DNA of 64,000 nt from Annona cherimola (Eukaryota; Streptophyta; Magnoliopsida; Magnoliales; Annonaceae). Under the pieces are notes generated by a model. The model did no database searches. It saw only the letters and a program-made list of their open reading frames with translations, and was not told the DNA's origin. Positions 12,828 through 22,875 of the stretch are shown here, piece after piece (position 1 is the first letter of the stretch; every line of letters begins with the position of its first letter). The stretch spans positions 51,570,012 through 51,634,011 of the forward strand of contig CM059971.1 in NCBI GenBank assembly GCA_030490835.1, read 5' to 3'. The position numbers were made by a program, and so were the translations under genes.

Positions 12828-13038
12828 TTACCATTAAATCATTTTATACGCATTTCATTAATAATCATCAGGGAATCATTTCATACGCATTTTATTATCA
12901 CATTTTCACAACTAATTTATTCAATCATAAGATATCACATCATTCAGCTCACGCTCATTCATCTATACATATCTAAAACATCAAGAGTTCAGTATATCAA
13001 CATATTCATTCACATACATCATATTTACAGTTAGAACA
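12828..13038 (-). other. gypsy-1 5' leader remnant
   Basis: AT-rich, CA/TC-repetitive sequence between the gag start and the copia LTR at 13039. It resembles the leader at 17700-18138 of the related copy (tcaacatattcattcacatacatcat). No PBS or LTR follows because the copia insertion and a deletion intervene. Confidence 0.55.
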
Positions 13039-13162
13039 TGTTGGAAACAATAGTTAAAACAAAACAAATTGACCAAAGCATAAGTTTTGATGATTAACAG
13101 ATACAAAATTTGAGTATGATATGATTACTAATAAATTTAATGAATGTCTTAAGGAATGAAAA

Positions 13163-14020
13163 ATCAGCCCAAGTCGATCCCCAAGTCGACTCCAACCTCA
13201 ACTTAGGGCGAAGTCGACTCCATAGGCGACTTCAACAGGTACCTCAAGGATAGAGCGTTGAAATTGGAGAGTTGAACATCCGAAGTCGCAGATGAAGTCG
13301 ACTCCACTTGCGACTTGGAAGCCAAGTCGCAGATGAAGTCGACTCCAGTATCGACTAGAAGCTGCATTTTCTCTCCAGCGTTGATTTTGGGGGACAAAAC
13401 ATCCGAAGTCACAGTCGAAGTCGACTCCACTTACGACTTGAGGTCAAGTCGCAGATGAAGTCGACCCCAGAGTCGACTTGAAGTGGTGGCTTCCTCTCAA
13501 AGCTTAAATTGTGCAGCAAAACTTCTAAAGTCGCAGGCAAAGTCATCAACTTCAACATTATAAGGCAGATTCTCAAGCTCAAGTACAAGTTCATTTCAAG
13601 ATGAAGACAACTCAAATTTTCCTAAACCTGAGCATATGAAGACTAATACAAGCTTAAAGCAAGCAAGGTACATGAATTCATTCCAAATCAAAGATGATTT
13701 CGTCCATACAAGATTCAAGTTCTCCAAGTTCACAAGACTTGAAGCCAATCCAGTACAAATAAAAGCTTCTAGTATTGAAGGACAAGAAAAGGAAAGAAGT
13801 TAAGCAAGCAAGAGATAAATCAAACTGACTTGGCACAAGGAAATAACCAAGTCGCACGTCAAGTCGACTCCAAGATCGACTTGAGGCCAAGTCTCAAACC
13901 AAGTCGACCCGGAAGACAGACTTGGAAGCTGAAGAACAGCCGAAGTCGCACACGAAGTCGACTCCAGCATGCGACTTGGGCGAAGTCGCAGACGAAGTCG
14001 ACTCCACCTGCGACTTGGGG
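13163..14020 (+). repeat. GTCGACTCC palindromic repeat clusters in copia LTR
   Basis: There are about nine units of ~37 bp in two clusters (13163-13480, 13848-14020). Each unit is a partial inverted repeat of the form caagtcgca ... aagtcgactcca ... tgcgacttgg, centred on or near GTCGAC. Equivalent clusters lie at 56702-57490 and, simpler, at 63331-63483. Confidence 0.85.
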
Positions 14021-14449
14021 ATATAACGTTCGAATTTTTGAACGTTGGACATTTATTACGCGCCAACCAACTCTATAACGTTCAAAATCTTCCCTCCTCT
14101 ATATATAGACACTTAAGCAAACGTGGATACACACAATAGAGAGTTGAAAAAGAGGAAAGAAGTGCTACTAAGAGCTTTTATCTACTTTTCTCTATAATTG
14201 AGTGATCTATTCTTTTTCAAAGGAAGAACAAGCTTCAAAGTTGCAGTTTGCTTCGACGAAATACGATTTGTTGCTTCTACAGATTCTTCCACGAGCTAAA
14301 GCTTGCTACACAAATCAGTAAAGTGTAGATTTCTTCTATTTTCATATTGTTGTTTGTTTTTGGTGCTTGGTTTGAGTTTGGTGGTTCAAACCAAGACATA
14401 GCAAGTAGAGTTGTGATTGGAGTGTAACTAATCACCTACTTGTGTTGAT

Positions 14450-14596
14450 TGTATATGCCCCCTAGAGCTAGAATCTAGAAGAGAGCGGAGGCTCTGGTTG
14501 TATACGCCCCCTAGAGCTAGAATTTAGAAGAGAGCGGAGGCTCTGGTTGTATACGCCCCCTAGAGCTAGAATCTAGAAGAGCAGGAATACATAGTG
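14450..14596 (+). repeat. Three 49-bp tandem repeats in copia LTR
   Basis: Units begin TGTATATGCCCCCTAGAGC or TGTATACGCCCCCTAGAGC at 14450, 14499 and 14548 and contain the inner palindrome-like ctagagctagaatctag. In the younger LTR the unit is 51 bp and occurs four times (57917-58120). Confidence 0.9.
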
Positions 14597-14665
14597 GAAT
14601 CCAAGTCACAAGGGTGTGTGAGCTTGCTCACACACCGTTGTGACTTGGGTTCCACTATGTATTCC
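14584..14665. repeat. 82-bp near-perfect palindrome (40-bp arms)
   Basis: The arms 14584-14623 and 14626-14665 are inverted copies with two mismatches; the turn is AGC-TT-GCT. The left arm begins GGAATACATAGTGGAA. The younger LTR has only one arm (58130-58160), so the palindrome arose by inverted duplication in this copy or was lost from the other. Confidence 0.95.
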
Positions 14666-14886
14666 GCGAATACAACTAGAGTAGAGTAGGGAAAGGTTGC
14701 CCGAACCACTATAAATCTTGTCTATTGTTTTTCATTTTCGCTTTCATTATCTTATTGCTCTTTATTTGTTGCATTCAAGGGGATTAAAACTTTAAAGGGG
14801 TTAAGTTTTAAATTTACCAAAGAATTTTTAAGAACCCAATTCACCCCTCCCCTCTTGAGTTTTGCCATTAACTTGGGACCAACAAG

Positions 14887-14898
14887 TGGTATCAGAGC
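14887..14898 (+). other. Primer-binding site of older copia copy
   Basis: TGGTATCAGAGC lies two bases after the LTR end. This is the plant initiator tRNA-Met complementary primer site, identical to that at 58382-58393. Confidence 0.9.
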
Positions 14899-14933
14899 AG
14901 GTCTTTGAGTTTACCAAAGAGATCTTTTTGATA

Positions 14934-15754
14934 TGGCATCCCAATCCACTTCCGTCCCGCATTTGTTGAAGGCCAATCTTTTACTAGGCCACCGTTGTTT
15001 GATGTGAATAATTTTGGATATTGGAAGCTACGTATGAAACAACTCATCATGGCTACCAATATGGACTCTTGGATTGCGATTCAAGATGGTGTGACTTTGC
15101 CTATTGATGAAAAAGCTTCCAAATGGACCGATGAGGAAGTGAAAATTGTAAAGAGCAACGCCAAGGCTATGAACTCATTATTTTGTGCTCTTACAGCTTC
15201 CGAATATGATAGAGTATCCTCTTGTTTAACTGCCAAAGAAATATGGGATACACGAACTTCTATCTATGAAGGAACTTCTCAAGTCCAAGGGACAAGGAGA
15301 AATATTTTGATTGGAGAATTGGAAAACTTTAGAACGTTAGAAACTGAAAATATTTCTAAAATGTTTGCTAGATTTTCCAAGATTACTAACGCTTTGAAAG
15401 GGCTAGGAAAAGCAATTTCTGAATCTGAGCAGGTCATGAAGATTCTGAGGGCACTACCCGAATCATGGACTACAAAAATCACAGCAATAGAAGAAGCCAA
15501 GGATCTAAACACGTTGAAGTTGGAAGATCTTATTAGCTCCCTGATGTCACATGAGCTGATCAATAAAAGAAACAAAGATCACCACAAAGGCAAAAGAGTC
15601 ATTGCCTTGAGAGCCGCATAAGACTCGGACGACACCACCTCATCTTCTCAAAATGACAATGAAATTGCCTTACTCACAAAACGATTCAGAAAATTTGTAA
15701 GGAAAGGCAGAAACTTCAGAAACTTTAAGGAAAGAAATTCCAAAGAGAAAAAGA
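14934..15754 (+). pseudogene. copia gag fragment (3' truncated)
   Basis: Homologous to the first ~275 codons of the gag at 58428-60206. The start ATG at 14934 is followed by a one-base deletion near 14958, so the long open stretch (14995-15621) begins out of frame with it. It keeps the UBN2/gag core ([48 protein letters not shown]) and ends before the zinc knuckle. An in-frame stop near 15619 replaces a Gln-type codon. Near 15754 the sequence jumps into a gypsy LTR. Confidence 0.9.
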
Positions 15755-17194
15755 ACCCACTTTAAACAAGTTGTTATTTGAAATCTAACTTTAGGATGAC
15801 CTTCCTTAAATTCTTTTAGAAACATTTTGAGTAACATATTTTGATAAACATTTGGAATGTTTGAGAAACAATACATCGTAAAACCCTTTTTAATAAAAGA
15901 ATTTCAAAACTTTTAGATTTTCAAGAATAAATCATATATTTTTCCTATCTTTTTCTTAGTTTCCATTTCAGGGCCTTTTGCTTACAAAAGTTATGCAATT
16001 GTGCTAACCCCTTCTCAATCACCTTAAAATCAATTTTTTGTCCACATATCAATTTTGTCATTTTTACATAAAGGAGTCTTGCATAGTCTTTTGTATGCTA
16101 CTTCAGCAACCCGAAACCAAACCATTTTAAGAAAAACAATATAGGAGGTCGGTCATCCTTAAATCCCCTTCAACACATCCGTATAAACATTTTTCAAGAT
16201 ATTTTTAACATAGATTTCCTTATCTAAAGGAAATTAAAACTTTTCGAATATCATTTCAAAACATATGAACTATGTCCAAATCATCATTTATTATTTAATT
16301 ATCAAGACCTAGCAAAACAAATCTTTTTCATAAATCAAATCTCCTTTTTCTTTTTTTTTCTTTTATAACATGATTATTTATCATTAAACATCATAAGAGA
16401 AATTCAAAAGTTATTTACATTTGTTGCTTTGTGAAAAAGGGCAAAATTCCCTTTTTCTTATAAAATACTTTTGAAACAACATCATAAAGAACTTGCTTAC
16501 TTAAAAGCAAATTCTTAAAACCATCGGCATCAAACATGAAATCCTTTGAAAACATTATCATGGAAAACTTACTTACTCATAAGCAAAATTCTCAATTTCA
16601 TTAACATAAAGCATTGCCAATCTTTGGCAACACTAATGATAAAATCCTTATCTTAAAACGTATTGCTTGCTTCCCATGAAGCAAACCTTGAGGCTTTTCC
16701 TTAAAGTCATTCTTTTCCAAAACTTACGACTTTTCATTAACGCTGTCATTTTCCAAAACTTGTAGCTTTTCATTAAAGCCATAATTTTCGAAACTTGTGC
16801 TTTCCCATTCATTAAAATATAAACATAAACATTTCAATAACATATCATCATATAGAAAGAAAACATTATTTTAGAAAGTTCGCTTGCTTACCTGAGATCG
16901 TCATAATCCCTTTCCTTCCATTCTTTTCCTTGCCTTTGCCTAAATAAATGAAAATAACATTTTATTTATATGCATCACTTCAAATGCTTGCATCCCTTAG
17001 GGTTTTCCAACCTACATAAATCCATTTGGATTTGCATTACACTAACTTAGTCCACTTGTCTTTCAAGTCGGGTGTTCATACGTATCATAACCTATACATC
17101 ACATTATTCATTCAAAATTCATTTTCATCACATATAAATCATGTATATATGTTCAATGCATCCCATTGAGTCCTACATAGGTTGGGGTTTCACA
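15755..17194 (-). repeat. Truncated 3' LTR of gypsy-3 (gypsy-1 family)
   Basis: From 'ccactttaaacaagttgtt' it follows solo LTR A from about 4799 to about 6110, then skips to the LTR end region, finishing GGGTTTCACA at 17194 followed by a C-rich tract (minus-strand PPT at 17195-17209). It has therefore lost both its outer end and about 2.8 kb internally. No gene is present. Confidence 0.8.
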
Positions 17195-18155
17195 ATCCTC
17201 CCTCCCTTATAACAGGTTTCGCCCCGAAACCGTCTATTCTTTAAATAATTGGGTATTCCCTTTTTACTTCTTCTCTTAGTTGCCAAATATTCTTGCTTTC
17301 AGAGTATTTGTTCCATTGAACATCAACACATTTAATTAACCATAGCTAACCTACATATAAAGAATTTCACCTGTATTATTTTATCAGTCTCCTCTACAGG
17401 TAGTGCATGCGTGGTTACATATTGGCAATTTATGACTAAATGATTATCATCAAAATCAAACAAGACCATTTCTAAACTTTCTAAAAGTTAATCCATACCT
17501 GTAACCACCTCATTCTCTTTCTCTCGTGACTCCATGCACATGTACCGGGTTCGTAGAGGTAACCTGTCGGTTAGCTGCTTCTATTAACCTTGACTGAGCT
17601 TATCTTCCTTGCCTTTGCAACGTTTGTACTTTATTTAGACAATTCGGGGAGATGTGCCCTACCTGATTACAAACATAACATCTGATACCAACTTCTGTGG
17701 TATCATACCTATCATATCACATAGATATAGCTTATCATCTATTCACATAGATTTTATCTCATCTCATAGCTATCATCTCAATCACATACTTATCATCTTG
17801 TCACATAGACATATGATCTAATCTCATAAACATAGCTATCATATCACATGCATACATTTTATGCATTCAAAATCCTTAGAGATAGTTATATCATCATAAC
17901 TAATCATATCATGCTCATTATCAAAGTATCCACTCATAAAACAAAGTCTTAGCATCTTAACATATCAATTCACACAATCACAATCATGTGATATTATTCA
18001 TCATCATAAATTTCACTACTATCATCATCATATATCATGCATCCTATCATAATAATCACTTATGCATTCATCATAAAATCATGCATATCATATTTAATCA
18101 TTAGACTTAAACTTTTCCACGCCTATTTACCAGTCCATGCTCTGATACCAACTTC
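17195..18155 (-). pseudogene. Collapsed internal region of gypsy-3
   Basis: In under 1 kb the order is PPT and pol end (aacaggtttcgccccgaaaccg near 17210, as at 1996), a protease-region scrap (near 17400, matching 11340), a zinc-knuckle scrap (near 17640), then an LTR-leader-like stretch of tatcat/cacata repeats and a PBS. A copy of the PBS-LTR junction string ctgataccaacttctgtgg occurs at about 17681 and again at 18142. No ORF survives. Confidence 0.75.
18139..18150 (-). other. Primer-binding site of gypsy-3
   Basis: The plus strand reads gctctgatacca, the reverse complement of TGGTATCAGAGC, five bases before the LTR start at 18156. It fixes the element on the minus strand with this LTR as the 5' LTR. 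Confidence 0.85.
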
Positions 18156-19371
18156 TGTGGCGCCCCAAACCGAGACGTCACTTCCTTACCTCAAGACCTT
18201 ATTGATTGGTAAATGTGAATCAGGATTGTTGTCCTGATCACGCGGCGGGATTTTAATTGGAACTCGTCAAAATGTTTTTTTTTATTTCTTCATTCATCAT
18301 CATTTCATTTATAACATAAGTAATGGTACACTTGTACATATCCTTTAAACCATTTCAACATGCTGTTATACATCATAGGCCCTCTTGACCTAATCATGAC
18401 ATTGCCATTCCAGACATACATTCATCCATCCATATATTCATTTATTCATTCATTAGTTCTCCTAGAACTTAGAATTTTAAATAAATTCATATACGTCAGC
18501 ATACCTAATTACTTTCATTCATATCATTCCACTCACCATGGCTAATCCTTTTAACCCGCATGATACTATCTCGTACATTTTTTCCATTTTTTAGGTCCTC
18601 GACGCTTGAGTCTCCCAGTAACTGTCTAAGGTTTGGAAAACAAAACGTAAGTGATAACTTAGCAAGCAAGCATTTTATCTTTTAGGGCAAGACTTCCTTG
18701 AAAATCATTTCCTAAAACATTTTTCTCATAAATCATTTGGTCTGCGGACATTTTATGTCCCAAAACATCTTGACATAAACCATATTTGACAATGGACATT
18801 CTCATGTCCACAAAAAGTCATTTTTCCACATAAATCATTTTGGTATTGGACGTTCATACGTCCTAAAATATTTTTCCACTTAAACCTTGTTGGAAACGGA
18901 CGTTTATACGTCCTAAAATATTTTTCACATAAACACTTTAATAACGGACATTTTTATGTCCACAAACACTTTTATCCCTTAAACTCTTTTAGACCACATA
19001 AACCTTTTGGAAATGGACATTCATATGTCCACAAACACTTTTATCCCTTAAACTCTTTCAGACCACATAAACCTTCTAGAAATGGACATTCTTATGTCCC
19101 AAAAATTGTTCAACATAAATCCCTTTAGATAATGAACATTCTCATGTCCAACCATTTTTCCTACATAAACCCTTTGGAAATGGACATTCTTATGTCCAAA
19201 ATATTTTCCAACATAAACCCTTTTTCATAATCCCCATCTTGGGGTTTGTTTACAGCAAACAAGTCATGAATCCTTTTCATGAAAACTTTTGCATAAAAAT
19301 CATTTCTTTTTATTCTTAATATTTACACATTTTGTGTAAAACACCTTGCTTTTAGGGTAACTTATACATAA
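18156..19371 (-). repeat. 5' LTR of gypsy-3, truncated
   Basis: It starts TGTGGCGCCCCAAACCGAGACG and follows solo LTR A to the equivalent of about 4275, where it is cut by a TRIM. It contains the hairpin array at 18745-19200, with arms ggacgttcatacgtcc (18848), ggacgtttatacgtcc (18897), ggacattctcatgtcc (18796) and others. Confidence 0.85.
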
Positions 19372-19611
19372 TGATATCAGAGCCGACTCCCGACATCCGG
19401 TCGGTGTGTCCAACAGGGACGCTGGACCCCCAGGGGGGTGGATGTGGAATCCCACATTGGTTCGGACGAAGGAGGGAGCTTGGGCTATAAGTGGAAGCCG
19501 CTAGTCGAACTGTCGAGGCGCCTTTTGGGAAAGGTCCCCAAAAGGGAAAAATCGTGCGGGCCAAGGCCCAAAGCGGACAATACCTGCGAACAAAAGGGCC
19601 AGGGCATTACA
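19372..19611 (+). mobile_element. TRIM retrotransposon lacking its 5' LTR
   Basis: TGATATCAGAGCC (19372-19384) is a one-mismatch tRNA-Met primer site. It is followed by a ~60-bp internal domain, a purine run ggggggtgga (19433-19442) and a 169-bp LTR starting TGTGGAATCCCACATTGG and ending TTACA (19443-19611). The LTR has features common in plant TRIMs: a GGGCTATAAG TATA-like box and an AAGCGGACAATA block. No second LTR lies to the left; the PBS abuts the gypsy LTR directly. Confidence 0.7.
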
Positions 19612-19914
19612 TTATTTTTGCGTCTTGTGTATTTATTACTACGTGAGTTATCATTGTATAGTTCAGCAATGATTATGTCCTTCATGAATGGATCCTCTTC
19701 AATTGGAACTCCAAGTTTATTACCCATCTCATCACAGAGTGGACTTTATTTATACCCAAATCAATTTCAGTCCCCTTCACATATGTTGTATGGATGGTAA
19801 AATTGAAGGATAAGATCATGGTAAATATTGCCTTCATATTTTATAAGGTTAGTCAATCATTGAAAAACTAACACATCCTCCATATCGAAATCATAATCTT
19901 CAAAGAAATTGAAA
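19612..19914 (-). other. Downstream part of decayed copia-2, no intact ORF
   Basis: AT-rich sequence between the TRIM and the ORF at 19915. On the minus strand a short coding-like stretch (GVPIEEDPFMKDIIIAE, about 19660-19725) may continue the third ORF of copia-2, but part of that open frame runs into the TRIM LTR, so it is not a gene. Confidence 0.4.
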
Positions 19915-20343
19915 TTAATTCTTTTGCATAAAATTGTTATGGAATTGCCTATATTGTTGTTGAGTACTATAATATTCAATGGGTATTTTAATAACCTTCT
20001 TTTTGGGCCCACTCTTTACTTTCCCTTTCTTACTAGTCACTATTTTCACTGTTCTCTTCTTATTGAATACAAGTAGGGGGATTTGTGTATTATCTTCCTC
20101 AAAGCGCACCCTTCTAGGTGAGAATTGTAAGGTTATAGGCTCCTCTCCATCAATAAGAGGCCTCTTTCTTACGCTTTTATGATGGTGTAGATGTTGTAGT
20201 TTGTGAGAGATTTGAAGAGGTGGGGTGCTTGCCTCTATTTGCCAATCATGGTCCTTTTGGGGGATGGGGGTGTTGTGCCATGATGTAATGATGAAGTATA
20301 ATAAAATATGGTGATAAACTGTAGATGATGCAAGGAGAAACAA
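19915..20343 (-). pseudogene. Relic of a third ORF downstream of copia-2 pol
   Basis: This is a 142-codon minus-strand ORF of unknown family. Its central part has a run of basic residues and the string RKRPLIDGEE, then RRVRFEED, followed by a Lys-rich segment (KKGKVKSGPKKKVIKIP). The ORF at 63721 has a comparable KRAREE then KRVRF arrangement. Its place is also the same: after the pol end and after a block of GTCGACTT-like repeats. I infer it is the decayed equivalent of that third ORF. The first ~25 codons (hydrophobic) may be non-coding leader. Function unknown. Confidence 0.45.
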
Positions 20344-20789
20344 ATAAAAGTTCTACAGGTCTTAAAAATTAGTGAAATAAGGGAAAGAATAAAAAAGGAG
20401 CAATGGAAATGAGTATTTAATGTGAGCAGAGTTGACTTAAATCCTAAGTTGAGACCTTAAGTTGACTTAGGATAAGTCAAGTTAACCTCGATTAGGTCAA
20501 CCTAGCTGATCTAATGTCGGCTTATCACATCGACCAATGTTCAAAAAAGTGGTCTTTACCTATTTATGAAAAGCTAATCCCCCCAACCACTTCTTTAAGT
20601 TAAATGCAATACATAAATCTCACTTCCATCCATTTATTCACTTCATATGTTATTTTCACCTTAATATAATCATGACATTGTACTTGCACAATTATAAACT
20701 TCCATTACATGTTTTTGATCAACTTGTGCGAACAAAATATACAAATATACATATATATATATATTCATAATGTGGCAACGCATGATCTT
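20344..20789 (-). other. copia-2 region between pol and third ORF
   Basis: It contains degenerate aagttgac/gtcaac repeats at about 20408-20520 (gttgacttaggataagtcaa and similar), which look like eroded forms of the GTCGACTT clusters found downstream of pol at 63331-63483. The rest is AT-rich with a short (AT)n at 20748-20763. Confidence 0.5.
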
Positions 20790-21440
20790 AGTTGTTTGGA
20801 TCAATCATACCCATTTTTCTTCTAATGTTATAAAAGCGTCTACGAAAAAGAGGCTAGTGAAAATATCCGCTATTTGATCGTTTATGCTAATGGTTTTCAA
20901 TATGTTTTTTTAGTAAAATGATGAAAAAGATTTATGTACTTAGTACCTGAATGTATCACTGAATTTTTGTTAAAGAAATAACACTTATGTTATTATATTT
21001 TATGGGGATATCATTGTAACTCAAGCAATGATCCTTCAATTATTTTTTAATCTATAATGCCCAACAACTCCTAACAGAAATATATTCAGCATCTACAGTA
21101 GAAAGAGCAACACTTATTTATTTTCTTGAATACTATGAAATTGGCATGTTTCTAAGGAATTGATATGTTCCACTAATGCTTCTATAATCAACTCTTTACC
21201 TAGCAAAATCAACATCCGAATATCCTATTAAAACAAATGAGAATCCTCTAAGATATCATAGCCCAAAGTTTGATGCATCATCTAAGTACTTGAATATCTT
21301 TTTGAAGTTTGATTATCTAGGACTTGATTGAAATCTAGCACACTTGCATACATTAAATAAGATATCCATCTGAATATAGTCAAATAGAGAAAATATCCAA
21401 TCATACTAGAATAAGATGCCAACCAGCAAGTTTGTTTTTC
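20790..21440 (-). pseudogene. copia-2 RNase H end of pol (heavily decayed)
   Basis: Minus-strand translation pieces match the C-terminal pol of the copia at 60265-63291: IGYSDVDFARYRVDYRS near 21190-21240 (compare [17 protein letters not shown]), the AEYI region near 21090, and DQIADIFTS near 20870 (compare [11 protein letters not shown]). Many stops and frameshifts. The same Sirevirus-like lineage is likely. Confidence 0.75.
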
Positions 21441-21640
21441 TCATCCTAGTCCATACCAAATGCAAGATCATACTATATAATCGTGTCATGCAATTGTCAT
21501 ACATCTACCAATATCATGTGTGAGGCAGTTCTAAAAAATGGAAATTCATGTCAAAATAAGTGTCATCAGCTTGGAGCATCCAACTCCCACAAACGACCAT
21601 CCATGCTATATAGGTGTCATCAATTTGGAGCACTTGGCTC
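21441..21640. other. Unassigned AT-rich stretch with a short duplication
   Basis: The string gtgtcatca(g/a)(c/t)ttggagca occurs at about 21560 and again at about 21624. Probably more of the decayed copia pol or flanking repeat. No ORF or RNA gene is recognisable. Confidence 0.35.
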
Positions 21641-22628
21641 CTAAAGAAATGTGTATATGTCTAATTATTATGCTTATTTTAATGCAAGTATACGTGCCAA
21701 TCAAGTAATAAAAAGTTAATAGAGTATCGTTCCCACAAGGATTGTGTTAAACAGACTAGTATTGATTAAGAATTAAGAATTGTATTGAAAGAACTAAATT
21801 CAAACTAAACTATATAAAACAAAAGATGATCAAAATAGAGTGGTTGCAGGAGAGTTTGCCTTCAGATGACTAAGATAGGTGAGAGTATGAATTCATTGAC
21901 TCATAGCTATGTTAAATTAGTTCCTTTTTAAGTTAATTGTGCGGAGATTACTAACCTAAGTTCATTTATACTCATATATATCTTCCAACATATATAAACT
22001 AACCCTATTTTAGTTACTGTGTTCCTATACAACCAAGTAAAATAAGGCTAATAACTACATAACCTAATTATGATGACATAGGATTAATAGGTATATTCCT
22101 ATCCATATTAACATCTAACCACAAGTAGACAGAAACCTGCGCTTTATATATGAATCTCATTCAAATCCTATTGTTTCAAGCATGAATCTAAATATTTAAT
22201 CAATCTACGAGAAAGCTATGCTTGCAAACGCATTAAATAGGATATATAAGGTAATCCCATGCAACACAAGTTACAGCACAACTTATAATCTCAATCAAAC
22301 ACAAGGAAGCCAAGATAACATAATTATGATTCCTCCATATCTCCCACCACAAGGAGATTTTTTAGCCCATAAACATGATTTCAACTTTCATAAAAATCAA
22401 GTTTACAATTATCCCAAGGAAGGAGAATAGAAAAATAATTACAAAAAAGAAAAGAGGAGATGAAACTCAATGATCTTCAATGAAGCAACTTGAATCTCCA
22501 TTTATCTTCCCTTTTGGCTTGAAATCCCTTCTTTTCTCCTTTTCCATAGTAGCCACGAGCTCTGAGGATCTTTTTAGCAAATCTTAAAAGATTTATTTAT
22601 AGCCCCCATGAATTGAGCTTCACACATG
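21641..22628 (-). repeat. Family C LTR (minus copy), left part
   Basis: The reverse complement matches the LTRs ending near 32131 and 53757: acttgcattaaaa.aagcat..taattagacatat, then the tcctagcc..ctcat..gctatg block and a TATAAATA box (rc at 22594-22601). It is interrupted at 22628 by solo LTR B and resumes at 29155; CACATG at 22623-22628 is duplicated at 29155-29160. Confidence 0.75.
22594..22601 (-). promoter_or_regulatory. TATA box of family C LTR (minus copy)
   Basis: The minus strand reads GGGGGCTATAAATAAATC; the same TATAAATA lies at 31156-31163 and 44548-44555 in the plus-strand copies. Confidence 0.6.
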
Positions 22629-22875
22629 TGTGATACCTAGACCTAAGTAGGTCTTTAAATAAGACACATGTGTTATTTAAATAGATTTTGAATGATATAT
22701 GGATGATTTTATGATTTAATGATATTTTGCAATTAGGGTTTAATTAAGAATGGTGATTAAAAATTTAATCGCCGGAGCCCAAAGTGAGTCGGTATGACCC
22801 GAGGGGCTTAATGAGTATTTAATGGTGACAATGTGTCATGGATAATCATGTAAATAATCATGATTTAATTTATGA

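Larger units (their letters stand above)
13039..14884 (+). repeat. 5' LTR of copia element (Sirevirus-like family), older copy
   Basis: It begins TGTTGGAAACAAT and ends GGGACCAACA, followed two bases later by the PBS. It matches the LTR at 56578-58379 along its whole length. It contains two clusters of AAGTCG..GTCGACTCC repeats, a TATATATAG promoter element near 14100, three 49-bp tandem repeats (14450-14596) and an 82-bp palindrome (14584-14665). It lies in the gypsy-1 5' leader. Confidence 0.9.

Noticed and set aside
18139..18150. tRNA genes suggested by tRNA-Met matching strings (also 14887, 40736, 58382)
   Set aside because: Only 12 bases match, in the primer-site position beside LTRs; no cloverleaf.
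19372..19611. Cassandra-type TRIM (5S rRNA-bearing)
   Set aside because: No 5S-like internal promoter text is visible in the 169-bp LTR; it is a TRIM of another family.
19485..19727. 80-codon minus ORF (GVPIEEDPFMKDIIIAE...) as a gene
   Set aside because: Its C-terminal half lies in the TRIM LTR, so the frame is a chance join; at most its first part belongs to the decayed copia third ORF.
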